Part shown: positions 1 to 10,103 of the stretch, in pieces
Numbering within the stretch: the first letter of the stretch is position 1
How the letters are laid out: each line of letters starts with the position of its first letter
Origin: Halomonas alkalicola
GTDB taxonomy: Bacteria > Pseudomonadota > Gammaproteobacteria > Pseudomonadales > Halomonadaceae
Length of the DNA: 64,000 nucleotides
Assembly: GCF_030704205.1 (NCBI RefSeq)
Contig: NZ_CP131913.1
Location: 2,666,001 to 2,730,000, forward strand
Reading direction: 5' to 3'
Program-made: the position numbers and the translations under genes
Notes under the pieces: generated by a model
What the model was told of the DNA's origin: nothing
Seen by the model: the letters and a program-made list of their open reading frames with translations, nothing else
Databases searched by the model: none

Positions 1-571
1 GGGCGGCCTTGCTGGTGTCCGCGGGGTGCAGTGGCACCGCGCCGGCCAGCGCCTCGGCCAGCGACCAGAGGGCCTCGGGCTCGCCCTCCTTGAGCTCGAG
101 CTCCAGTTCGCGGATGGCCACCCGCCGGCCGGCGGCCGCGATCTCTCCCTCGTCCAGGGCCACCTCGATGCGCGCACCTGCGTGATCGATGAGGCGGGTC
201 TCGCGGCGGAAGTCGGTGGTGAAGCGAGGCTCGAGCCGGGCGAGCACCCCGTCGCCCAGCGCGGCCGGCGGCAGCCCGGCCAGGCCCGCCAGGTCGAGCC
301 CCGGCCCGGGGACCTCCCACTCCCACTCGCCGCGGCGCGACAGCCCGCCGCCGCCCGCGCCACGGGTCTTCACCGTCTGCAGCACCCGCCCGTCCAGCCG
401 CCGCAGGCGCAGCGCCATGCGGGCCGCCTCCAGGTCGCCCTGGGGGGTGTCGAAGTAGGTGTTGCCGAGGTGCTGCACCTCGCAGGCGAGGCCCGCCAGC
501 AGGGGGTGGCGGCGCAGCGCCGCGGGGCCCTCCTGGCCCAGGGCGAGCTTCAGCTCTATCTCATGACTCAT
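1..571 (-). CDS. CYTH-domain (YgiF-like) triphosphatase, partial
   Basis: The protein reads leftwards from ATG at 571 and runs off the window. It starts MSHEIELKLAL, the ExExK hallmark of the CYTH triphosphate-tunnel fold. This is followed by conserved tunnel patterns (NTYFDTPQ near residue 37, RLRR near 55, VKTRG near 68) and an IRELELELKEG strand near 155. CYTH proteins of the YgiF type hydrolyse inorganic triphosphate and often carry a C-terminal CHAD domain, which would lie outside the window. GAGGTGG, read on the minus strand, is the ribosome site. It diverges from the DUF47-pit pair. The family assignment is firm; the substrate is inferred. Confidence 0.85.
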   Translation of the reverse strand, partial: MSHEIELKLALGQEGPAALRRHPLLAGLACEVQHLGNTYFDTPQGDLEAARMALRLRRLDGRVLQTVKTRGAGGGGLSRRGEWEWEVPGPGLDLAGLAGLPPAALGDGVLARLEPRFTTDFRRETRLIDHAGARIEVALDEGEIAAAGRRVAIRELELELKEGEPEALWSLAEALAGAVPLHPADTSKAA

Positions 572-674
572 GGCGGTGCCACCTCGTGTCGATGAATTCT
601 GGATGATTTTTCCATGACGCTGGCAGGGGTGCCCTCTATACTGTCGCCGCCATTTGCCAAGCCGACAGAATCCT

Positions 675-1355
675 ATGGTTACCCCCAACCCCTTCTCGGC
701 CATGTTCGGTCGTTCGCCATTTCAGCCGCTGCTGGCGCATATCGTCAAGGCGCAGGAGTGTGCCGACCAGCTGCTGCCCTTCTTCGAGGCCACCCTGGCC
801 GGCGACTGGGAAGAGGCCGCGAGGGTCCGCGAGACCATCACGCGCCTGGAGCACGAGGCCGACGAGCTCAAGACCGAGCTGCGCCTCAACCTGCCCAACA
901 CCCTCTTTCTGCCGGTCTCGCGCACCGACCTGCTGGAGCTGATCAGCGTCCAGGACAAGATGGCCAACAAGGTGCGTGACATCACCGGCATCATGCTCGG
1001 CCGCACCATGCAGATCCCCGAGCCCCTGGCCGGCGCCATGCGCGACTACATGCGCACCGCGGTGGCCTGCGTGGCCCAGGCCCGGGAGGCCATGGAGGAG
1101 CTCGAGGCGCTGCTGGAGTCCGGCTTCGGCCGCAACGTCTCCGACGTGATGCAGCGCCTGATCCGCCAGCTGCACGTGCTCGAGCAGCAGGCCGATGGCC
1201 AGCAGGTGGCCATTCGCCGCCAGCTCTTCGAGCTGGAGAGCGAGCTGCCGCCGGTGGACGTGATCTTCCTCTACAAGATCATCGACTGGGTCGGCGAACT
1301 CTCCGACCGCGCCGAGCGCGTAGGCAGCCGGTTGCAGATCCTGACGGCTCGCTGA
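675..1355 (+). CDS. DUF47/TIGR00153 family PhoU-like protein
   Basis: A 226-residue all-helical protein starting MVTPNPFSAMFGRSPF; an upstream in-frame ATG at 654 would add seven residues not expected in the family. DUF47 proteins are PhoU-like helical bundles, usually encoded beside PiT phosphate carriers and thought to modulate them. The sequence shows heptad-like helices (AARVRETITRLEHEADELK) and a conserved DLLELISVQDKMANKVRDI stretch. It lies 86 bp upstream of the PiT gene on the same strand, so a two-gene phosphate-uptake operon is likely. The regulatory role is inferred from context. Confidence 0.88.
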   Translation: MVTPNPFSAMFGRSPFQPLLAHIVKAQECADQLLPFFEATLAGDWEEAARVRETITRLEHEADELKTELRLNLPNTLFLPVSRTDLLELISVQDKMANKVRDITGIMLGRTMQIPEPLAGAMRDYMRTAVACVAQAREAMEELEALLESGFGRNVSDVMQRLIRQLHVLEQQADGQQVAIRRQLFELESELPPVDVIFLYKIIDWVGELSDRAERVGSRLQILTAR

Positions 1356-1441
1356 GCCCTTTTCCCCTCCTGCCGGCCCGCCGATCCAGGGCCTGCCACC
1401 CACACGCCACTCACGACAAGCCACATAGGAAACCACTCCCT

Positions 1442-2707
1442 ATGTCGATCATCGCGCAGCACGGCGAAATCTTCATCATCCTGGCCTGCCTCTTCGGCTT
1501 CTTCATGGCCTGGGGCGTCGGTGCCAACGACGTGGCCAACGCCATGGGCACCTCGGTGGGCTCCAAGGCCATCACCATCAAGCAGGCGATCATCATCGCC
1601 GTGATCTTCGAGTTCCTCGGCGCCTGGCTGGCCGGCGGCGAGGTGACGGCCACCATCCGCGGCGGCATCGTCGACCCGGCGCTGCTGGAGGCCAATCCCC
1701 AGCTGCTGGTCTACGGCATGCTCTCCGCGCTGCTGGCCGCCGCCATCTGGCTGCTGGTGGCCTCCGCCAAGGGCTGGCCGGTCTCCACCACCCACTCCAT
1801 CGTCGGCGCCATCGTCGGCTTCGGCGCCGTGGGGCTGGGCATGGAGGCGGTCGCCTGGAACCGGGTCGGCACCATCGCCTCCAGCTGGGTGGTCTCGCCG
1901 CTGCTGGCCGGCACCATCGCCTTCGTGCTCTTCAAGTCGGTACAGCACCTGATCTTCGAGTCCCACGACCCCTTCGCCGCCGCCAAGCGCTACGTGCCGG
2001 TCTACACCTTCCTGGTCGGCTTCATCGTCGCCATGGTGACCCTGACCAAGGGCCTGACCCATGTCGGCCTCGACCTCAGCTTCGGCCAGAGCTTCCTCTT
2101 CTCGTTGCTGATCGGCGCCGTCATCATGGGGACCGGCATCTCCCTGCAACGGCGGATCAAGTACGAGCGGCGCGCCGATGACCACTTCGGCTTCAGCAAC
2201 GTGGAGCGGGTGTTCGGCGTGCTGATGATCTTCACCGCCTGTGCCATGGCCTTCGCCCACGGCTCCAACGACGTGGCCAACGCCGTCGGCCCGCTGGCCG
2301 CGGTGATCAGCGTGGTGCGCAGCGACGGCGTGATCGACAGCGCGGCCCTGGTGCCCTGGTGGGTGCTGATGCTGGGCGGTGGCGGCATCGTCTTCGGCCT
2401 GGTCACCTATGGCCACAAGGTGATCGCCACCGTGGGCACCGGCATCACCGAGCTGACCCCCAGCCGTGGCTTCGCCGCCACCCTGGCCGCCGCCACCACC
2501 GTGGTGCTGGCTTCGGGCACCGGCCTGCCGATCTCCACGACCCATACCCTGGTGGGGGCGGTGCTGGGAGTGGGCCTGGCCCGCGGCATGGCGGCGCTCA
2601 ATCTGAGCGTGATCGGCACCATCGTGATGTCCTGGCTGATCACCCTGCCGGCCGGCGCCGGCCTGTCGATCCTGTTCTTCTTTACCTTCAAGGGGATCTT
2701 CGGCTAG
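1442..2707 (+). CDS. PiT-family inorganic phosphate transporter
   Basis: A 421-residue integral membrane protein with two inverted halves. Each half carries the PiT signature: GANDVANA at residues 27-34 and GSNDVANA starting near residue 274. Both also have the STTHSIVGAIVG / STTHTLVGAVLG motif. About ten hydrophobic segments flank a central hydrophilic loop near residues 235-255. PiT carriers import metal-phosphate with H+ or Na+ as low-affinity, high-capacity phosphate transporters of the inner membrane. Coupling ion and substrate (phosphate or sulfate) cannot be read from sequence. It follows the DUF47 gene in the same operon. Confidence 0.92.
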   Translation: MSIIAQHGEIFIILACLFGFFMAWGVGANDVANAMGTSVGSKAITIKQAIIIAVIFEFLGAWLAGGEVTATIRGGIVDPALLEANPQLLVYGMLSALLAAAIWLLVASAKGWPVSTTHSIVGAIVGFGAVGLGMEAVAWNRVGTIASSWVVSPLLAGTIAFVLFKSVQHLIFESHDPFAAAKRYVPVYTFLVGFIVAMVTLTKGLTHVGLDLSFGQSFLFSLLIGAVIMGTGISLQRRIKYERRADDHFGFSNVERVFGVLMIFTACAMAFAHGSNDVANAVGPLAAVISVVRSDGVIDSAALVPWWVLMLGGGGIVFGLVTYGHKVIATVGTGITELTPSRGFAATLAAATTVVLASGTGLPISTTHTLVGAVLGVGLARGMAALNLSVIGTIVMSWLITLPAGAGLSILFFFTFKGIFG

Positions 2708-2733
2708 GCCGCCCCGGCGAGGTGCCCCGAGGC

Positions 2734-2759
2734 GAGGCCCGCGCAACCGCGCGGGCCTC
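2734..2759 (+). terminator. Candidate terminator after pit
   Basis: A perfect 11-bp stem (GAGGCCCGCGC / GCGCGGGCCTC) with an AACC loop lies 27 bp after the pit stop codon. The following tract (GTCCTTGT) is only weakly T-rich, so it may be an inefficient intrinsic terminator or an mRNA-end-stabilising hairpin. Confidence 0.55.
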
Positions 2760-2847
2760 GTCCTTGTGGCGGTGGTGCCGCGGCTTTCGCGGCTCTGCTA
2801 TTCTCGATTCTCGCTTCCCCGCATTCATCGCCCCTGGAGAGAGGTTC

Positions 2848-4173
2848 TTGGAAACACGCTTCCCCTTCGTCGACTGGTTCCGCAACTCGTCGCCCTACAT
2901 CAACGCCCACCGCGGGCGCACCTTCGTCATCCTGATCGAGGGCGAGGCCATGGCGCGCGGGCGAGGGGAGCAGCTGATCCAGGACCTGGCGCTGCTGCAC
3001 ACGCTGGGCGTGCGCCTGGTGGTGGTGTTCGGCATCCGCCCCCAGGTGCAGCAGGCCCTGGACGAGGCCGGCATCTCGCCCGGCCTGCATCAGGGGCGCT
3101 GGATCGCCGACGAGGCGGTGATGGCCTGCATCGAGCGGGTCGCCGCCGAGCAGCGCCTGTGGCTCGAGGCGCGTCTGTCGCTTGGGCTGCCCAACACTCC
3201 CATGCACGGCGTCGAGCTCACCGCAGTCTCCGGCAACCTGGTGATGGCCAAGCCGCTGGGGGTGCGCGAGGGGATCGACTTCGACCGCAGCGGCGAGGTG
3301 CGCCGGGTGCGCGCCGCGGCCATTCAGGGGCTGCTGGAGCGGGGCTCGCTGGTGGTGCTGCCGCCGCTGGGCTTCTCCAGCACCGGCGAGGTGTTCGACT
3401 TGAACGCCTCCGACGTGGCCCAGCACGCCGCCATGGCGCTCGGCGCCGACAAGCTGATCCTGCTCGGCGAGGCCAGCGGCCTGTTCGACCAGAGCGGCCA
3501 GATGCAGCGCCAGCTCACCCCGGGCGAGGCCGAGCCGCTGCTCGGTCAGGCGCTGGCCGGCAGCGAGCTGGCTCGCCACCTGGAGGCGGCCTGCCAGGCC
3601 GCCCGCCACGGGGTGGCCCGTACCCACCTGCTCTCCTGGCACGACCATGACGCCCTGCTCGGTGAGCTGTTCACCCGCGACGGGGTGGGCACCATGATCA
3701 CCCAGCATCGCTACGAGCAGCTGCGCCCGGCAGAGCTGGCCGATATCGGCGGCCTGCTCGAGCTGCTCGAGCCCCTCGAGCACCGCGGCATGCTGGTGCC
3801 GCGCTCCCGGGAGCGCCTCGAGCACGAGATCGACGACTACCTGGTGATCGAGCGCGACGGCATGATCATCGCCTGTGCCGCCCTGCACACCTTCGACGCC
3901 GCCGACATGGGCGAGCTGGCCTGCGTGGCGGTGCATGGCGACTATCGCGGCGGCAGCCGCGGCGAGCTGCTGCTCGCCGAGGTCGAGCGGCGTGCCCGGC
4001 GCCTCGGCCTGGCCGCGCTGTTCGCGCTCACCACCCACACCACCCACTGGTTCTTCGAGCACGGCTTCCGCCTGGCCGATATCGACGCGCTGCCGCCGCT
4101 CAAGCGCGACACCTACAACCACGCGCGCAAGTCCAAGATCCTGGTCAAGCCGCTCGCCCCCGGGCGCGGCTGA
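2848..4173 (+). CDS. argA: Amino-acid N-acetyltransferase (N-acetylglutamate synthase)
   Basis: Acetylates glutamate with acetyl-CoA, the first step of arginine biosynthesis. The protein is 441 residues, close to E. coli ArgA (443). It has an amino-acid-kinase-like N-terminal domain (FVILIEGEAM, LVVVFGIRPQVQQAL) and a C-terminal GNAT domain (ELACVAVHGDYRGGSRGELLL, FFEHGFR). I chose the TTG at 2848 because GGAG sits about 9 nt upstream and the product METRFPFVDWFRNSSPYIN matches the family N-terminus; the open frame extends much further upstream without homology. It is monocistronic by spacing. The arginine catabolic ast operon lies at 41-47 kb. Confidence 0.93.
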   Translation: METRFPFVDWFRNSSPYINAHRGRTFVILIEGEAMARGRGEQLIQDLALLHTLGVRLVVVFGIRPQVQQALDEAGISPGLHQGRWIADEAVMACIERVAAEQRLWLEARLSLGLPNTPMHGVELTAVSGNLVMAKPLGVREGIDFDRSGEVRRVRAAAIQGLLERGSLVVLPPLGFSSTGEVFDLNASDVAQHAAMALGADKLILLGEASGLFDQSGQMQRQLTPGEAEPLLGQALAGSELARHLEAACQAARHGVARTHLLSWHDHDALLGELFTRDGVGTMITQHRYEQLRPAELADIGGLLELLEPLEHRGMLVPRSRERLEHEIDDYLVIERDGMIIACAALHTFDAADMGELACVAVHGDYRGGSRGELLLAEVERRARRLGLAALFALTTHTTHWFFEHGFRLADIDALPPLKRDTYNHARKSKILVKPLAPGRG

Positions 4174-4246
4174 GGCGCCATCTCCCCCTGCCAGACCGCT
4201 GGCCGAAAGCCGGGGCGTCGCATTTCTGCGTCGCCTCGGGTTTCGA

Positions 4247-4264
4247 TGTCGCCAGAGGGTGACA
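4247..4264 (+). promoter_or_regulatory. GlrR (QseF)-type operator, exact TGTC-N10-GACA match
   Basis: TGTC at 4247-4250, ten bases, then GACA at 4261-4264 match the dyad known for the enhancer-binding protein GlrR in enterobacteria. The site lies about 175-190 bp upstream of a sigma-54 promoter, a normal enhancer distance, and the glrR gene itself is encoded 3 kb downstream. Binding is inferred, not shown. Confidence 0.6.
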
Positions 4265-4311
4265 TCAAAAGCATTTGATTATAAAGGGATATTTTTCTTT
4301 GCGAACAAAGC

Positions 4312-4329
4312 CGTCGCCAACTGGCAACA
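4312..4329 (+). promoter_or_regulatory. Second, imperfect GlrR-type operator
   Basis: CGTC-N10-AACA, one mismatch in each half relative to TGTC-N10-GACA. It shares a CGCCA core with the upstream site (GTCGCCA at both). The two sites are 65 bp apart, about six helical turns, so they would lie on the same DNA face. The AT-rich DNA around 4265-4300 and 4400-4430 contains near-matches to IHF sites, as expected between an enhancer and a sigma-54 promoter. Confidence 0.4.
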
Positions 4330-4437
4330 GAAAAGCGCCCTCCAGGGCCCCCTGAGGGCCCCGCTTCCCTCTCCTGGCCGATTCCCCTCGGTCGCAGCGT
4401 TTTTAACTATTTGATTTTTAATATGTATTGTCATTTC

Positions 4438-4453
4438 TGGCACGTGGATCGCA
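4438..4453 (+). promoter_or_regulatory. Sigma-54 (RpoN) promoter
   Basis: TGGCACG-N4-TCGCA fits the -24/-12 consensus TGGCACG-N4-TTGCW with a single mismatch. The invariant GG (4439-4440) and GC (4451-4452) have the required spacing. Transcription would begin near 4463. The start codon of the kinase gene is 640 bp away and a strong terminator intervenes, so the promoter appears to serve a non-coding transcript. Confidence 0.75.
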
Positions 4454-4462
4454 ATAGTCTAG

Positions 4463-4936
4463 GTGAGCAACGGAAGCGGTTCACTACGGCTCGAACCGCT
4501 TTCGATCGCCAAGGGAGTTCGGGCAATCACTGCCCTGTGCGCCCGGCCCCCCAAGGCGATCAGCGTCTGCTCCTAGCGATGTGTGACTCAAGGTTGCGAT
4601 GAGACGGGTACCGACGCAGTCAAGGACGTGTACCACTTTGGGCAAGGATGCCCTGGCATGGATGCCTCTCCCCCTCGGGGGGGATCGAATCGCGCAGCAT
4701 CGCCATCGGTCCGGCCGAGGCGGTGGTGCCAGGAACGAAGCAGGGCGGTGGGCCATTCCATGGTACGCCACCCGCATGTGGAGCCAGCCCCTGGCGGCGA
4801 AGGGATCCACATGGCTTCGGGGCCTCAGGGCCCACGGAAAGCGTGTCGACTGTACCGGTCAGGCGGTCCTTTGGCCCACTTTCCAAACCCTTCAGTTCCC
4901 TGCGTACTTGGGCCGGCTCCGCCGGCCCTTTTTTTT
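4463..4936 (+). ncRNA. Predicted sigma-54-dependent structured RNA upstream of glrK
   Basis: About 470 nt between a sigma-54 promoter and an intrinsic terminator, with no credible reading frame (start codons lack homology and ribosome sites). It is dense in perfect hairpins: AGCGGTTC/GAACCGCT (4475-4500), GATCGCC (4504) pairing with GGCGATC (4555) around GGGCA-ATCAC-TGCCC, GGGCA-AGGA-TGCCC (4640), GGCAT-GG-ATGCC (4654), TCTCCCC/GGGGGGA (4668), and CATGTGGA (4775) pairing with TCCACATG (4806) around GCCAG-CCC-CTGGC. In enterics the sRNA GlmY occupies this position and is controlled by GlrR and sigma-54, but GlmY is under 200 nt. I saw no RNase P or tmRNA hallmarks. Function is unknown; a GlmY/GlmZ-like role is a hypothesis. 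Confidence 0.6.
4910..4936 (+). terminator. Strong intrinsic terminator of the predicted RNA
   Basis: GGGCCGGC-TCC-GCCGGCCC, an 8-bp GC-only stem with a 3-nt loop, is followed directly by eight T residues. It sits about 150 bp before the kinase gene, separating the upstream transcript from glrK. Confidence 0.88.
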
Positions 4937-5089
4937 CCCGCCTCGTGCTCGCCGAACCGGCAGCTGGCGGGAAGCGAGCAGGAAGTTTGGTGCCGCGTCG
5001 GCTGGCAGAACTCTGGTATCCTACAGGTCAAGAAGATGGCGGTATCTCCTGCTTTTCTGCCCCGATTCATCCTGCAAAGAACGCTGGAC

Positions 5090-6580
5090 ATGACTACTCG
5101 TGTAACGCGTCGTTGGCGCCCCCGTTCACTGTTTCAGCTCGTGCTGCTCGCCTTTCTCGTGGTGATGCTGCCGCTTGGCGTGCTGATGTTCCAGGCCGGC
5201 CAGGCGCTCTCGGAGCTGTCGCGCCTGGCCGATGTCAGTGCCCGCCAGGCGGTGGAGGAGACCCGCCGTGCGCGCACCCAGGGGGCCCTGGCGCTCGAAA
5301 TGGAGCGCAGCGCCCGCCAGTATGCCGTGGTGGAGCAGGAGAGCCTGCTCGAGATCTATGCCGAGCGCCTCGAGGAGTATCGGGCGATTCTCGCGCACCA
5401 GCGCCTGCTGCTCGGCGAGGAGCCCGATGTGGCGGTGCTGGAGCGCCAGCTGGAGGTGCTGGAGCGCCTGCCCGAGCTGCCCCTGGAGGCGTTTCGCGAG
5501 CAGCTGGTGCTGTTTCCCCCCTTCGCCGAACGCACCGAGGCGATTCGGCGCGCCACCAACCGCCATATCGACATCCGCATCGAGAGCATCCGCGAGCGCG
5601 CCGAGGGGGTGCAGACCCGGCTGTGGCTGCAGACCGCGGCGCTGGTCTCGGCCAGCCTGGTGCTGATGCTGCTCTTCACCTGGCTGATCATCCGCCCGGT
5701 GCGCCAGCTCGAGCGGCGCATCCTGGGCATCGGCAGCGGGGCGCCGCGCGAGGTGACACGCTCCGTGCAGGGGCCGGCCGAGCTGGTCCAGCTCGACGAG
5801 CGCCTCGACTGGCTCGCCTCGCGGCTGGATGAGCTCGAGGCCGAGAAGCAGCAGTTCCTGCGCCACATGTCCCACGAGCTCAAGACGCCGCTGGCCAGCG
5901 TGCGCGAGGGAACGGCGCTGCTCGCCGACGGCGTGGCCGGCGAGCTGACTCCGCGCCAGCTCGAGGTGCTCGGGCTGATCGACGCCAGCGGTGCCGAGCT
6001 GCAGCGGCTGATCGAGCAGCTGCTCGACTACAACCTGCTGCAGCACAACCGCCAGGTTGCCCCGGAGCGACTGGACATCACCGTGGTGATCCGGGAGGTG
6101 CTGGCCAAGCATCGCCTGGCCCTGTCCAGCAAGGGCATGCGGGTGACCTGCTTCGACGCCCCCCTGGAGTGGTCGCTGGATCGCACCATTACCGCCCGCA
6201 TCCTCGACAACCTGATCTCCAACGCCATCGCCTACGGGGCGGATGGCGGCGAGCTGGAGATTCGCGCCAAGCGCCTGCGCGACCGGCTGGAGGTGGATGT
6301 GGCCAACAGCGGCGACCCCATCGCCGAGGAGGACCGCCACCGGCTGTTCGAGGCCTTCTACCAGGGCCGCGCCCGACGCAAGGGGCCGCTCAAGGGGTCC
6401 GGCATCGGCCTCTCGGTGGCCGCCGACTGCGCCCGGCTCCAACATGGCCGGCTCGAGCTGGTCGAGGATGACCGCCTCGCGGTCTGCTTCCGGTTGACCC
6501 TGCCGCTCGGGATACCGACCGAGGCGCTTCCCCATTCCCGGATGCCCGCCTTGGAGGCGGGCCACCATGCAAGGAACTGA
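5090..6580 (+). CDS. glrK: Sensor histidine kinase GlrK/QseE
   Basis: A 496-residue membrane kinase: TM1 about 15-37, a coiled-coil-rich periplasmic region to about 185, TM2 about 188-205, then HAMP. The HisKA box FLRHMSHELKTPLASV has its phospho-acceptor at His262. The HATPase has an N-box (LDNLISNAIAYG) and a G-box (GSGIGLSVAADC). GlrK phosphorylates the sigma-54 activator GlrR; in enterics the pair controls envelope and GlmY functions. The downstream lipoprotein and GlrR genes give the diagnostic QseE-QseG-QseF order. Start: ATG 5090 (MTTRVTRRWRPRSLFQ) fits the family; the ribosome site is weak. An in-frame ATG at 5036 would add 18 residues. Confidence 0.88.
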   Translation: MTTRVTRRWRPRSLFQLVLLAFLVVMLPLGVLMFQAGQALSELSRLADVSARQAVEETRRARTQGALALEMERSARQYAVVEQESLLEIYAERLEEYRAILAHQRLLLGEEPDVAVLERQLEVLERLPELPLEAFREQLVLFPPFAERTEAIRRATNRHIDIRIESIRERAEGVQTRLWLQTAALVSASLVLMLLFTWLIIRPVRQLERRILGIGSGAPREVTRSVQGPAELVQLDERLDWLASRLDELEAEKQQFLRHMSHELKTPLASVREGTALLADGVAGELTPRQLEVLGLIDASGAELQRLIEQLLDYNLLQHNRQVAPERLDITVVIREVLAKHRLALSSKGMRVTCFDAPLEWSLDRTITARILDNLISNAIAYGADGGELEIRAKRLRDRLEVDVANSGDPIAEEDRHRLFEAFYQGRARRKGPLKGSGIGLSVAADCARLQHGRLELVEDDRLAVCFRLTLPLGIPTEALPHSRMPALEAGHHARN

Positions 6581-6585
6581 CCCTC

Positions 6586-7159
6586 ATGCGACTACGCCCC
6601 CTGCTGGCCTGTGCGAGTGTGCTCTGGCTTGCCGGCTGCGAACTGCTTCCGCAATCGCCCTTTGCCCAGCCGTCCCGGCCCGCGCTCAGTGCGGCGGCGT
6701 CGGCGGTCAGCGGCTGCCATGCCGAGGTTCCCGGCTTCGACGACGAGGCGTGCCTGCTGCATGACTGGGTGGCCTTCGGGCTGGTCTCCCAGCGTGGCGA
6801 CCGTGCCTGGCGCGACGGCATGCTCACCCGGCTCCAGGGGAACGCCAACGAGCGTCGCCTGGCCCGCGCCGTGGCGCTTGCCTGGGGCAACGAGCGCGAG
6901 TGGGACCAGGCCTCCGAGCTCTTCAAGGCCGACCTCGCCGCGGCACCGGTGGAGCTGCAGCCGCTGCTGCGCTACTGGCTGAACGAGCTGGAGGGGCGCC
7001 GCGCCATGGTCGGCCGCCTGGAGCGTACGCGGGGCGAGCTGGCCGATGCGAAAAGCGCGCCGCGCGGCGCTGGAGGAGGAGAACGCCGACCTGGCCGAGA
7101 AGCTCGAGGCGCTCACTGCCATCGAACAGAGCATCAACCTGCGACAGCAGACCGAATGA
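6586..7159 (+). pseudogene. qseG: QseG-like outer-membrane lipoprotein, frameshifted near the C-terminus
   Basis: The start is MRLRPLLACASVLWLAGC, a type II signal peptide with the lipobox L-A-G-C, giving an outer-membrane lipoprotein like QseG, which tunes the QseE kinase. The frame is lost after residue about 154, in GCGAAAAGCGCG near 7050. Removing one A from the AAAA run restores a typical coiled-coil tail (ARRAALEEENADLAEKLEAL) ending at the TGA at 7157-7159, 14 nt before glrR. Without correction the protein runs on as proline/arginine-rich nonsense to 7176 and overlaps glrR. A sequencing error or a recent mutation would both explain this. Restored length is 190 residues. Confidence 0.8.
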
Positions 7160-7172
7160 CAGGAGAACGACC

Positions 7173-8600
<1,428 letters not shown>

Positions 8601-8609
8601 GCCCGGCGA

Positions 8610-9959
8610 TCACTCCGGCAGCTGGCGCGTCACCTCCAGCACCAGGCGCCCCTCGCCCAGCCGGGCGGTGAGCGCCTGGCTCGGCGCGGTGTCGGCGGCG
8701 CGGCGCACCACCTGGCCCCGCTCATCCTCGAGAATCGCATAGCCGCGCCCCAGCACGGCCAGGGGGCTCACCGCCTGCAGCTCGCGTGCCGCCGCCACCA
8801 GCTGCTGGCGGTGGCCCGCCAGCTGACGGGGCATGGCGGCGTGCAGTCGCGCCTGGGCCCGCGAGAGGCGCTCGCCGGCCTCCGTCAGGCGCCGTGCCGG
8901 CGCGTGGGCGGACAGGCGGGCCGCCAGCTGCTGCTGGTGACGACGCTCGGCCGCGAGGCACCCGGCCAGGGAGCGGGCCAGCCGACCCTGCAGCCGCGTC
9001 AGGGCCTCGCGGCGGCCGCTCAGCACCTCGCCGGGGTGGCGCAGACGGGCACGCAGGTGGTCGAGCCGCTGGCCTTCTCGCTCCAGATGACGCTCGGCGG
9101 CCCGGGCCAGGCGAGTCGACAGCGCGTCCAGTCGGCGGGCCAGCTCGCGCTGGTCCGGCACCAGCTGCTCGGCGGCGGCGGAGGGGGTCGGCGCCCGGGC
9201 ATCGGCGGCGAAGTCGGCCAGGGTCACATCCACCTCGTGGCCCACCGCCGACATCACCGGCAGTCGCGAGTGGAAGATCGCCCGGGCCAGGTGCTCGTCG
9301 TTGAAGGCCCACAGGTCCTCCAGGCTGCCGCCGCCGCGGGTGATCAGGATCGCGTCCCGGGTCGGGTCCAGCGCCGCCTGGCGATTGAGCAGCCCCAGCG
9401 CCGCGATCATCGCCGGGGCCGCCTCGCACCCCTGGACCGGCACCGGAATCAGGGTGATCTGGGCCAGGGGCCAGCGCGCCGCCAGCACCGCCAGCACGTC
9501 GCGGATCGCCGCCCCGGTGGGGGAGGTGAGCACCAGCAGGTGGCGGGGCGGGCAGGGCAGCGGTCGGGCGTTGGCGAACACCCCTTCGGCGGCGAGCCTG
9601 GCCTTGAGCGCCTCGAAGGCGGCCAGCAGCTCGCCGACCCCGGCCGCCTGCACGGCCTCGGCGATCAGCTGGTAGTCGCCGCGGGGCTCGAAGATCGACA
9701 GCCGGCCGCGCACCCGCACGCGATCACCGTCGCGCATCGGCGCGGCCACGAAGCGGGCGCGGGTGCGAAACAGCGCACAGCGCAGCTGGGCCTGGTCGTC
9801 CTTGAGGGTGAAGTAGAGGTGGCCGGAGCTCGGCCGCGACACCCCGGAGAGCTCCCCCTCGACCCACAGCTCGCCGAGGTCCCGCTCCAGGGTCTGGCGG
9901 GCGCGGCGGTTCACCTCGCTGACGGAGAGGGCATCGGGGGCGTCGGTAGTGGCGGACAT
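8610..9959 (-). CDS. xseA: Exodeoxyribonuclease VII large subunit
   Basis: A 449-residue catalytic subunit of exonuclease VII, which with XseB degrades single-stranded DNA in both directions. It has an N-terminal OB fold (LWVEGELSGVSRPSSGHLYFTLKDDQAQLRCALF). The catalytic core contains LVLTSPTGAAIRDVL, ITRGGGSLEDLWAFNDE, SAVGHEVDVTLADFAADARAPTPSAAAE, followed by a long coiled coil and the C-terminal VLGRGYAIL. It converges with glrR with a 9-bp gap. Length and motifs match the family. Confidence 0.96.
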   Translation of the reverse strand: MSATTDAPDALSVSEVNRRARQTLERDLGELWVEGELSGVSRPSSGHLYFTLKDDQAQLRCALFRTRARFVAAPMRDGDRVRVRGRLSIFEPRGDYQLIAEAVQAAGVGELLAAFEALKARLAAEGVFANARPLPCPPRHLLVLTSPTGAAIRDVLAVLAARWPLAQITLIPVPVQGCEAAPAMIAALGLLNRQAALDPTRDAILITRGGGSLEDLWAFNDEHLARAIFHSRLPVMSAVGHEVDVTLADFAADARAPTPSAAAEQLVPDQRELARRLDALSTRLARAAERHLEREGQRLDHLRARLRHPGEVLSGRREALTRLQGRLARSLAGCLAAERRHQQQLAARLSAHAPARRLTEAGERLSRAQARLHAAMPRQLAGHRQQLVAAARELQAVSPLAVLGRGYAILEDERGQVVRRAADTAPSQALTARLGEGRLVLEVTRQLPE

Positions 9960-10103
9960 GGATTGGGCTCCTGGGGCGGTGTCATCAGCCTACCACGCCG
10001 CCGGTGGCGCGAGCCCCTCCCGGAGACGGCGCCGCCGGGCACGGGGCCCGGCGGCGAACCTGGCGGCGGCGAGCGCCGCGGCGGGTTGAGGGGTGGGGGC
10101 GCC

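Noticed and set aside
4463..4936. RNase P RNA, tmRNA or 6S RNA in the glrK upstream region
   Set aside because: The conserved RNase P core (GAGGAAAGTCC-type) and tmRNA ends and tag frame were not found; the hairpin layout is unlike 6S RNA.
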